A stretch of DNA of 46,823 nucleotides. Origin: JALEFZ01 sp039817415 (GTDB lineage: Bacteria > Bacteroidota > Bacteroidia > J057). Position numbers and translations under genes: made by a program. The notes below the pieces were generated by a model, which made no database searches, was not told where the DNA came from, and saw only the letters and a program-made list of their open reading frames with translations. Where the stretch lies: the NCBI GenBank assembly GCA_039817415.1, contig JBCBVV010000051.1:1-46823 (forward strand). The letters run 5' to 3'. Positions 26,892 to 34,043 of the stretch are shown in pieces. Position 1 is the stretch's first letter; each line of letters starts with the position of its first letter.

Positions 26892-29156
26892 TTACCCTTC
26901 CTTTAAAATATTTACCGCTACAGATTTTGAAGCTGGTGTATGGCTTCTATGAGCACTCAACTCTAATGGAACCAAAGGGTTTGATTCAGGAAAGTAAGTC
27001 GCCAGACATCCAATAGGAATTTCATATTCCATGACTTGGTAGCCCTTAACTTGTCTTCTTTTGCCAACATATTCGTTAAACAAGCTGATGATATCTCCTT
27101 GCTCAAGGCCTTCTTTTTTCATGTCATTGGGATTCATGAACACCACCATTCTTCCATTTAATACTCCTCTGTATCTGTCATCCAATCCGTAGATAGTTGT
27201 ATTGAATTGATCGTGGCTGCGAATGGTCATCATCATATATTTATGCCCATCGGGTTTCCCTGGTCCTGCTTTATTTACCGTGAACACAGCTTTTTTGGAA
27301 GGAGTATGAAATTCTCCATAGCGAGCTCCATTGGGCAATTCGAAGCCATTTTTTTCTCTCAAACGCTTGTTGTAATCCTCAAAGCCTTTTACTGCCTTGG
27401 CAATCAAATCTCTAATTCTATCATAATCCTCCACAAGCTCTAACCAATTGATATCATCCTCCTTCAAAGTGGCTGCTGCCATGGAGGCTACAATTTCAGG
27501 CTCACTTTTTAAATGTGGGGAGGGAGGAGCTAGCACCCCATAAGAGGGATGAACAATTCCCATGGAATTTTCTACGGTAACGAATTGTACACCGCTTTTC
27601 TGGATATGCTTATCTGTTCTTCCCAAGCAAGGCAAAATCAAGCCTATTTCTCCATGTGTCAAGTGGGAGCGATTGAGTTTGGTACTGATGTGGACGGTGA
27701 GCTTACAATTCTCAAGCGCTTGCTGGGTAACTGGGGTATCAGGGGCTGCTGCAACGAAATTTCCCCCTAAAGCCACAAAGACTTTGGCCTTTCGGTCTCT
27801 CATGGCAGCGATGGACTCTACCACATTGTAGCCATGACTTGAGGGGGCAGCAAAATTAAAGGTATCCTGAAGCTTATCGATCCATGCCTTTTTAGGTCTT
27901 TCATGAATCCCCATGGTCCTATCTCCTTGCACATTTGAATGCCCTCTAACCGGACAAGTACCTGCTCCTGGCCTGCCTATAGATCCCTTCATCAACAAGA
28001 GATTTACCACCTCACGGATATTATCTACCCCATTGACGTGTTGGGTAAGTCCCATGGCCCAACAAGCAATGATATTTTTACTTTTGGCAATGCGTTCAGC
28101 TGTTTCATAGACTTCCTCTTTGGCAAGTGCTGTCCGTTCAATAAGCTCCTCTAGCTGGTAGGTAGCTAGATCTGCTTTTAACTCCTCAAATTGGATGGTT
28201 TTGTCTTCAATAAAGGAATGATCAAGAACCTTCTCTCCCTTTTCCTCTTTATTCAACAAAATCTTCATCCAAGCCTTTAATAGAGCGATATCCTGGTTGA
28301 TAGATACTTGAAGATAATGGTCTGCAATCTTGGTTCCCGACCCAAGAATTCCCTTGATGTTTTGAGGATTTTTAAATCGCAATAGCCCTGCCTCCTTCAG
28401 TGGATTGATGACGACAACTTTGGCCCCTTTTTCCTTGGCTTTTTCAAGAGAAGAAAGCATCCTGGGATGATTGGTACCAGGATTTTGTCCAAAAATCAGG
28501 ATAAGATCAGCTTTTTCGAAGTCTTCCAACAAGACAGAACCCTTGCCAATTCCTACTGTTTCTGATAGTCCAACTCCACTGGATTCATGGCACATATTGG
28601 AGCAATCAGGAAGGTTGTTGGTGCCAAATTTCCTGACAAATAGTTGGTATAGAAATGCAGCTTCATTAGAGGTCCGGCCCGAAGTATAGAAAATAGCTTC
28701 ATCTGGATGGTCAAGACCACATAGCTCTCTACCGATGGTGTCAAAGGCTTCCTTCCATGAAACAGCTTTATAATGGCTTTCTCCTTTCCTAATTATCATG
28801 GGCATGGTCAATCTTCCTTGCTGGCCAAGCCAATAATCAGATTTTCCCATCATTTCTTCCACGGTATGCTTAGAGAAAAAGGCATCTTCGGCCGTTTTGC
28901 TCATAGCTTCCTCAGCTATGGCTTTTACCCCATTTTCACAGTACTCTCCAAGGGAGGAACGCTTGTCTGGGTCAGGCCAAGCACAACCTGGACAGTCAAC
29001 ACCTTTTTCTTGATTGAGCTTGTTTAAGACTTTCATGGCCTTGGCGATAGGCATTGCTCCAAAAATCATTTTGGAAGAGACGCCTACAGCCTTCATACCT
29101 GCCGCTGCATCTGGCACTTTGGTGAAGGTAATTTCTTTGGGATGTTTGTTGCTCAT
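26892..29156 (-). CDS. FdhF/YdeP-family molybdopterin oxidoreductase
   Basis: I start at the ATG at 29156 (MSNKHPKEITFTKV); a longer frame begins with TTG at 29186. The 754-residue product matches the FdhF/YdeP family (about 760 aa): an N-terminal cysteine cluster (CPGCAWPDP, later EYCENG), the molybdopterin-binding stretch MCHESSGVGLSETVGIGKGS followed by LILIFGQNPGTNHPRML, CPVRGHSNVQGDRTMGI, and a C-terminal dinucleotide-binding domain (RSHDQFNTTIYGLDDRYRG). It has no Tat signal, so it is cytoplasmic. The family is annotated as formate dehydrogenase-like or acid-resistance oxidoreductases; the substrate is uncertain. It is co-transcribed with the TPMT-like gene. Confidence 0.88.
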   Translation of the reverse strand: MSNKHPKEITFTKVPDAAAGMKAVGVSSKMIFGAMPIAKAMKVLNKLNQEKGVDCPGCAWPDPDKRSSLGEYCENGVKAIAEEAMSKTAEDAFFSKHTVEEMMGKSDYWLGQQGRLTMPMIIRKGESHYKAVSWKEAFDTIGRELCGLDHPDEAIFYTSGRTSNEAAFLYQLFVRKFGTNNLPDCSNMCHESSGVGLSETVGIGKGSVLLEDFEKADLILIFGQNPGTNHPRMLSSLEKAKEKGAKVVVINPLKEAGLLRFKNPQNIKGILGSGTKIADHYLQVSINQDIALLKAWMKILLNKEEKGEKVLDHSFIEDKTIQFEELKADLATYQLEELIERTALAKEEVYETAERIAKSKNIIACWAMGLTQHVNGVDNIREVVNLLLMKGSIGRPGAGTCPVRGHSNVQGDRTMGIHERPKKAWIDKLQDTFNFAAPSSHGYNVVESIAAMRDRKAKVFVALGGNFVAAAPDTPVTQQALENCKLTVHISTKLNRSHLTHGEIGLILPCLGRTDKHIQKSGVQFVTVENSMGIVHPSYGVLAPPSPHLKSEPEIVASMAAATLKEDDINWLELVEDYDRIRDLIAKAVKGFEDYNKRLREKNGFELPNGARYGEFHTPSKKAVFTVNKAGPGKPDGHKYMMMTIRSHDQFNTTIYGLDDRYRGVLNGRMVVFMNPNDMKKEGLEQGDIISLFNEYVGKRRQVKGYQVMEYEIPIGCLATYFPESNPLVPLELSAHRSHTPASKSVAVNILKEG

Positions 29157-29373
29157 AGGAGTAGTAGTCGCACGATCAAAAGCCAAACTAGCCTAAAGTT
29201 CCAAGCGTTGGCTCAGACCCTAGGCTAGTAAAAATAAGGCAAATATTTTAGGGGGAAAAGGTGAAATCCAACAGGAAATTCCTGTCCTCATCCACAAGCT
29301 GGCTACTTTTTATGAAGGAAAAATCTAACAACTGTTCATTCGGAGTAAGAAATTAAGAAGCATTGTTATGCAC

Positions 29374-30042
29374 CTAAGCCCTTACCTTTTTGATAATTCC
29401 CAAAGATGCTCGGGTTAATTCTTCGATAGCAGCATAGTCTAGCTTTCCTTCGGCAGTTTTTTTCATCAGCTTTGAGCCCATTCCGACGCAAGACGCTCCT
29501 GCATCAAACCATGCCTTAAGGTTTTCTTCTGTAGGTGAGACTCCTCCTGTTGGCATAATGCTCGTCCAAGGCTGAGGACCTTTGATGCCTTTGATAAAAC
29601 CTGGTCCATAAGTACTTCCAGGAAATAGCTTCACCAATTCACAACCCAATTCCTCTGCTCTTCCAATTTCTGTGAGGGTTCCACATCCAGGGGCATACAT
29701 GATTTTTCGTCTGTTGCATATTTTCGCGACATCCTCTCTCAAGGAGGCGGAAACTATGAAATTTGCTCCCATCTGCATATACAGGGAGGCTGTGGGAGCA
29801 TCGGAGATAGAACCAACTCCCAGGATCATTTCTGGCAAATGTTTTCTGCAATATTTGTTGAGTGGACCAAATACCTCATGGGCAAAGTCCCCTCGGTTGG
29901 TAAACTCAAATATGCGGGCTCCACCTTTGTAGCAGGCTTCCACTACTTGACAGATTACCTCTACTTCTGGGTGATAGAACAAGGGTACCAGACCGGTCTG
30001 ATACATCGTTTGAGCAACCTCGATTCGACTAAAAGTTGACAT
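29374..30042 (-). CDS. kdgA: 2-keto-3-deoxy-6-phosphogluconate (KDPG) aldolase
   Basis: The 222-residue class I aldolase has the family features: Glu46 in ARIFEFTNRG, the Schiff-base lysine K138 in ELVKLFPGS, and GGVSPTEENLKAWFDAGA near the C-terminus for phosphate binding. It splits KDPG into pyruvate and glyceraldehyde-3-phosphate. Here it is the last step of the alginate pathway, directly after KDG kinase in the same transcription direction. The 125-base gap to the kinase gene holds nested inverted repeats that may control its translation. No clear terminator was seen before the FdhF/YdeP gene. Confidence 0.92.
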   Translation of the reverse strand: MSTFSRIEVAQTMYQTGLVPLFYHPEVEVICQVVEACYKGGARIFEFTNRGDFAHEVFGPLNKYCRKHLPEMILGVGSISDAPTASLYMQMGANFIVSASLREDVAKICNRRKIMYAPGCGTLTEIGRAEELGCELVKLFPGSTYGPGFIKGIKGPQPWTSIMPTGGVSPTEENLKAWFDAGASCVGMGSKLMKKTAEGKLDYAAIEELTRASLGIIKKVRA

Positions 30043-30050
30043 AACTTATT

Positions 30051-30110
30051 GGGTTCATGTTTGAACCCCTGAGTCTGCCTCACCAAGACGCAGTTTCATC
30101 AGGGGTTCAA
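30051..30110 (-). promoter_or_regulatory. Leader with mutually exclusive hairpins before the KDPG aldolase gene
   Basis: In the minus-strand transcript, segment 1 (30110-30099, TTGAACCCCTGA) can pair perfectly with segment 2 (30072-30061, TCAGGGGTTCAA) across a 26-base loop. Segment 2 can instead pair through GGGTTCA (30068-30062) with segment 3 (30057-30051, TGAACCC) across a four-base loop. Segment 3 ends 8 bases before the start codon, so the second hairpin would cover the ribosome site. Neither hairpin has a T-run. This is a switch-like arrangement; function is inferred only. Confidence 0.45.
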
Positions 30111-30167
30111 TTACACTAAAATTCTGAACTTATTTATTCATGGTCGTTGATGACTAATGGCCATTCA

Positions 30168-31205
30168 TTATCTACTTACTCTACCAGAGGCGTCTCCCTC
30201 CATGAGTTTTTCGACTTCAGCCACTGTTGCTAAGTTAGCATCTCCATAAATAGTATGCTTGAGACAAGAAGCTGCAACGGCAAATTCCAAGGCCTTCTGG
30301 TCATCCTCTGGCCAAGTGAGCATGCCATAAATCAATCCTCCCATGAAACTATCGCCACCGCCTACACGATCGACAATATGGGTAATCTGATAAGTTGGTG
30401 CTTCAAACAGTGTTTTACCATCATACATGACACCAGACCAGGTATTATGAGAAGCGGAAATAGAGCCACGAAGGGTAGTAATGACACGTTTTGCCCTTGG
30501 AAAACGCTCCATCAATTGCTTCAGCACGGACAAATAGGCCTTTCCATCAACAGAAGAACCATCCGTTACGTCTACTTTTTCAGGATGAAGGCCAAAGTGC
30601 TTTTCTGCATCTTCTTCATTCCCCAAAATGATATCACATCCCTCTACCAAAGCAGGCATGACTTCATTGGGTTCTTTCCCATATTTCCACAATTTCTTTC
30701 TGTAATTGAGGTCAGTAGAAACAGTTACGCCCATTCGGTTGGCAGTTTGGATGGCTTCCAAACAAGCATCTGCTGCTCCTTGAGACAGAGCTGGGGTAAT
30801 TCCAGTCCAGTGGAACCAATCTGCATCCTTAAAAACAGCTTCCCAATCAATCATCCCTTTTTGGATGGTACTCATCCCAGAATGTGCGCGGTCATAGACC
30901 ACTTTGCTTCCACGGCTCACTGCACCGATCTCTAGGAAATAGATACCCAGTCTTTCTCCTCCACGAGCCATATGTTTTACTCCGACCCCTCTTTTTCTCA
31001 TTTCCATCAGGGCGCACTCCCCAATGTCATTGGCGGGAATCCGAGAAACGAATTCCACATCCAGTCCATAATTTGCAAGGGAAACTGCCACGTTGCTCTC
31101 TCCACCTCCGTATACGACATCGAAGGCGGAAGCTTGGGAAAACCTCTTCCATCCAGGAGGAGTCAGGCGCAACATGATCTCACCAAAGGTGACTACTTTT
31201 TTCAT
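30168..31205 (-). CDS. kdgK: 2-keto-3-deoxygluconate (KDG) kinase, PfkB family
   Basis: I start at the ATG at 31205 (MKKVVTFGEIMLRLTPPGWKR), which begins the PfkB domain directly; the upstream extension in the open frame is not protein-like. The 345-residue product has the N-terminal GGGESNVAVSLANYG motif and the C-terminal catalytic/anion-hole motif DRVGGGDSFMGGLIYG, the PfkB signature 2 (usually D-T-x-G-A-G-D). It phosphorylates KDG to KDPG in the alginate and hexuronate pathway. It sits between the SDR reductase and KDPG aldolase genes, which supports the substrate. The 257-base leader holds an imperfect hairpin at 31314-31356. Confidence 0.9.
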   Translation of the reverse strand: MKKVVTFGEIMLRLTPPGWKRFSQASAFDVVYGGGESNVAVSLANYGLDVEFVSRIPANDIGECALMEMRKRGVGVKHMARGGERLGIYFLEIGAVSRGSKVVYDRAHSGMSTIQKGMIDWEAVFKDADWFHWTGITPALSQGAADACLEAIQTANRMGVTVSTDLNYRKKLWKYGKEPNEVMPALVEGCDIILGNEEDAEKHFGLHPEKVDVTDGSSVDGKAYLSVLKQLMERFPRAKRVITTLRGSISASHNTWSGVMYDGKTLFEAPTYQITHIVDRVGGGDSFMGGLIYGMLTWPEDDQKALEFAVAASCLKHTIYGDANLATVAEVEKLMEGDASGRVSR

Positions 31206-31313
31206 ATTCCTGATTATTGAGAATAAATCCGGACATGGTGATCCAGCACAACCTCGAGGGTTGTCGGATAAAAACTTAAATGAAATAAAAGATTGACGGT
31301 ACAAATATCCCCA

Positions 31314-31356
31314 TATACCTATCCTGCCCTGACAAAAGCCCGAGCAGGTAGGTATA
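31314..31356 (-). promoter_or_regulatory. Inverted repeat between reductase and KDG kinase genes
   Basis: TATACCTATCCTGC (31314-31327) and GCAGGTAGGTATA (31344-31356) can form a stem of about 12 bp with one bulge and a 16-base loop. There is no T-run, so it is not a typical terminator. It may be a processing site or protein-binding site that separates the lyase/reductase part from the kinase/aldolase part of the locus. Confidence 0.3.
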
Positions 31357-31462
31357 CCTCAACGGGGGAAAAGAACTACTACTATAGTATCTCACAGTAG
31401 ATGGTGAACACATTACATCACCTCAAAATTGCTTCTTTGAGCTGGTAATCTTCGATATACGA

Positions 31463-32215
31463 TTAGGAGAAAAATAATCCTCCATTGATGTCAATATTGG
31501 CTCCAGTAACGAAGGTTGCTTCTCCATTCGCTAGGTAACCGACAAGATCAGCTACTTCTTTGGCAGCACCTTCTCTCCTCAAAGGAGTGATGGAGGCTAC
31601 TTTATCGCGAATCTCATTTTTGGTGAATACATCATGGAAGGTTGTGGCAATCATACCTGGACATAGCGCATTCACACGGATTCCCTTGGGTCCCAATTCT
31701 TTGGCCATGGCACGGGTAAAGGTCATGACAGCACCTTTTGAGGTAGCATATGCAGAGGCACCGCCCCCACCACCATCACGACCAGCCTGAGAGGATAGGT
31801 TGACAATAGATCCTCCATTTTCCATATGGGGAACGACTGCCTTGGTCATCATGAATACAGATTTCAGATTAAGGGCCATTACGTGGTCCCAGAAATCCTC
31901 ATCCATTTCCTCCACCTTTTTGCGTGCGACCAATCCTCCTGCATTGTTGACCAAGACATCAATCTTGTTGCCAAAGGCTGCCTGCGTTTCTTTGATGAGA
32001 CGCTGGACATCTGCCCATTTGCTTACATCCGCTTGAACGACGATACACTCGCCACCTTGCTCGATGATTTCTGCCTGCGTTTTTTCAGCTTCTTCGCTGT
32101 TGTTGTAGTAATTGATAACCACTTTTGCCCCCATGGAAGCGAGCTTCATGGAAATACTCTTTCCAATATCTCTCCCACCTCCGGTCACAATGGCCACTTT
32201 TTTAGAGTTGTTCAT
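31463..32215 (-). CDS. SDR-family oxidoreductase, probable DEH (4-deoxy-5-hexoseulose uronate) reductase
   Basis: I choose the ATG at 32215, which places the cofactor motif TGGGRDIG at residues 11-18; the longer frame uses a TTG. The 250-residue protein is a classical short-chain dehydrogenase: NNAGG (90-94), the catalytic Ser in NLSSQAG (141-142), Tyr156 and Lys160 in SAYATSKGAV, and the late RVNALCPGMI. In alginate users such SDRs reduce DEH, formed from unsaturated uronate, to KDG with NAD(P)H. The position between the transporter and KDG kinase genes supports this. Other sugar or uronate reductions remain possible. Confidence 0.85.
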   Translation of the reverse strand: MNNSKKVAIVTGGGRDIGKSISMKLASMGAKVVINYYNNSEEAEKTQAEIIEQGGECIVVQADVSKWADVQRLIKETQAAFGNKIDVLVNNAGGLVARKKVEEMDEDFWDHVMALNLKSVFMMTKAVVPHMENGGSIVNLSSQAGRDGGGGGASAYATSKGAVMTFTRAMAKELGPKGIRVNALCPGMIATTFHDVFTKNEIRDKVASITPLRREGAAKEVADLVGYLANGEATFVTGANIDINGGLFFS

Positions 32216-32332
32216 AATTGATTCCTTATTATTCAATTTGATAATGGCTAACTGTTTCTGTTTGCCTGGGTAAATAATGACACGATGGCCTTATTTTTTT
32301 CCCGAGTTTTTGATTTGAAAAAAATGCTTGGT

Positions 32333-33682
32333 TTATATGTTCCTTGGTTTCAGCGGTTCAATCCTTGGACACAAAAGCCACACACTTGCCATGGCGATTA
32401 AGGCTAGTGATGCTCCAATAATGAAGGCTGGTGTATAATTCCCACCAGAAGTCAATTGAGGAACCAGCACCGTAAGGCCAGCAGCAGTTAACTTGGCAGC
32501 TGTTCCCGCAAATCCCGCTAAGGTTCCAACGGTCTTTTTGCCAAACAAATCGCTAGGTAAAGTTTGGACATTTCCAATCGCCGTTTGGAAACCAAAGAGT
32601 ATGACAGCCATCAAAATAACTGCGACAAAAGGTCCTCCTGGATTTGAAATACCCAAAGAAGTCAGGATCTCTACGACCAAAGCAGGGTCAGACATCAACA
32701 ACAGCGTAGGAAGCATAATGAAGCACCCAAGCGTGATGACCAGCTTCCTGGTTTTGTCTACATTCCAACCAGCTTTCATACGATTTTGAGCCAACAGGCC
32801 TCCAAACCATGCCCCTAGCATTGCCCCTACATAAGGTACCCAGCCATATATCCCAATGGTTTTCACATCCATCTGGAATACTTCATTGAGGTAAATGGGA
32901 ATCCAAACCACAAAGAGCCACCAAATAGGATCAATTGCGGCTGATGCGATGATAACTCCCCAACTTTCCTTACGAGAAATCATTTCCCTCGTAGGGGGAT
33001 TATAGCCCTCATCAAATTCGCCATCTCCATCCAGATCCTGGTTTTGTTGACCTGTCATGATGTATTCCCGCTCTTCCTCTGTGATCCAAGGGTGTTTTGC
33101 CGGTGGTGCCTTGACAAAGATGAGCCAAGGGATTAGCCATAGCAGACCTGTAATTCCTACTAAAATGAAAATGACATGCCAACTGAAGTAAACTGAAAGG
33201 TAACCGATCAGCGGAATTGAAATGATTCCACCGATGGCTGCTCCAGAGTTAAAGATTCCTTGAGCCAATGCCCGTTCCTTGGTTGGGAACCATTCTGCGC
33301 TTCCTTTCGTGGCACCTGGCCAGTTCCCTGCTTCGGCAACCCCAAGAATCGACCTAAAAATACTGAAGCTTAATAGTCCTCTTGCTGTCGCATGCAAGGC
33401 AGTGGCAATAGACCAAACCCCAATTGACAAGGCAAAGCCCAGACGTGTTCCGATCCAGTCAAAGATCCTCCCAAAGATGGTCTGCCCAAAGGCATAAGAA
33501 AAAATGAAAACCACCGATACAAAGGCATATATTTCCTTTCTCTCATCCTCAGTTTTTTCAGGATACAATTCCATTCCTATATCAGGCCAAAGTGTACCCA
33601 ATGACTGACGATCAATGTAGTTGATGATGGTAGCTAGGGCAATTAAGCCGATAACCCACCATCTAAGTCCTTTCAGTTTCAT
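32333..33682 (-). CDS. MFS transporter, hexuronate/ACS-type, for alginate monomers
   Basis: The 449-residue protein has 12 predicted membrane helices and matches the anion:cation symporter branch that includes ExuT: the N-terminal NYIDRQSLGTLWPDI, the loop FGRIFDWIGTRLGFALSI and GVAEAGNWPGATKGSAEWFPTKERALAQGIFNSGAAIG. It likely imports unsaturated uronate or DEH across the inner membrane. An unusual acidic stretch in the central cytoplasmic loop (DLDGDGEFDE, residues 216-225) looks like a calcium-binding EF-hand/dockerin-like loop. It starts 10 bases after the KdgF gene and is followed by the reductase gene. Confidence 0.9.
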   Translation of the reverse strand: MKLKGLRWWVIGLIALATIINYIDRQSLGTLWPDIGMELYPEKTEDERKEIYAFVSVVFIFSYAFGQTIFGRIFDWIGTRLGFALSIGVWSIATALHATARGLLSFSIFRSILGVAEAGNWPGATKGSAEWFPTKERALAQGIFNSGAAIGGIISIPLIGYLSVYFSWHVIFILVGITGLLWLIPWLIFVKAPPAKHPWITEEEREYIMTGQQNQDLDGDGEFDEGYNPPTREMISRKESWGVIIASAAIDPIWWLFVVWIPIYLNEVFQMDVKTIGIYGWVPYVGAMLGAWFGGLLAQNRMKAGWNVDKTRKLVITLGCFIMLPTLLLMSDPALVVEILTSLGISNPGGPFVAVILMAVILFGFQTAIGNVQTLPSDLFGKKTVGTLAGFAGTAAKLTAAGLTVLVPQLTSGGNYTPAFIIGASLALIAMASVWLLCPRIEPLKPRNI

Positions 33683-33692
33683 GTCAAGTAGC

Positions 33693-34043
33693 TTATTCGT
33701 TCAAAAAGTCCTCGCGCAAAGGGCTGAAGACGTCAATCAAAACTCCCTTCTTCAGGCACTTACAGCCATGTGTGATAAATGGAGGGATATAATAAGAGTC
33801 TCCACCCTTGATAATGCGAACCTCCTCACCAATGGTCATCTCAAACTCTCCACTTTCTACATAGGTTACCTGAGAGTGGTGATGCGAATGAAGGGCACCG
33901 ATTCCTCCTACTTCAAATTCAACCTTGACCAACATAATTTTGTCGTCAAAGCCATGAACCTGGCGTTTCAGCTTGGGATCGATTTGTTCCCACTCTACCT
34001 CTTCGCCAAACAGGAATTCTTTACTTCGTCTTAGCTTATTCAT
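33693..34043 (-). CDS. kdgF: KdgF-type cupin (linearises unsaturated uronates)
   Basis: The 116-residue single cupin has the metal-binding pattern LHSHHHSQVTYVESGEFE (about 51-68) with a second histidine in PPFITHG (H92), as in KdgF. KdgF opens 4,5-unsaturated monouronates to the linear keto form DEH in pectin and alginate catabolism. The start overlaps the end of the PL17 gene by 8 bases, so translation is probably coupled. The MFS gene follows after 10 bases. Confidence 0.88.
   Translation of the reverse strand: MNKLRRSKEFLFGEEVEWEQIDPKLKRQVHGFDDKIMLVKVEFEVGGIGALHSHHHSQVTYVESGEFEMTIGEEVRIIKGGDSYYIPPFITHGCKCLKKGVLIDVFSPLREDFLNE

Noticed and set aside
29187..29229. 9-bp inverted repeat ACTAGCCTA / TAGGCTAGT upstream of the FdhF-type gene
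   Set aside because: Long loop, no T-run and no relation to a promoter or start; too weak to name.
29989..30000. Perfect 12-bp palindrome CAGACCGGTCTG
   Set aside because: It is inside the KDPG aldolase coding region (codons for YQTGLVP) and does not match the operator pattern seen before the regulator gene.
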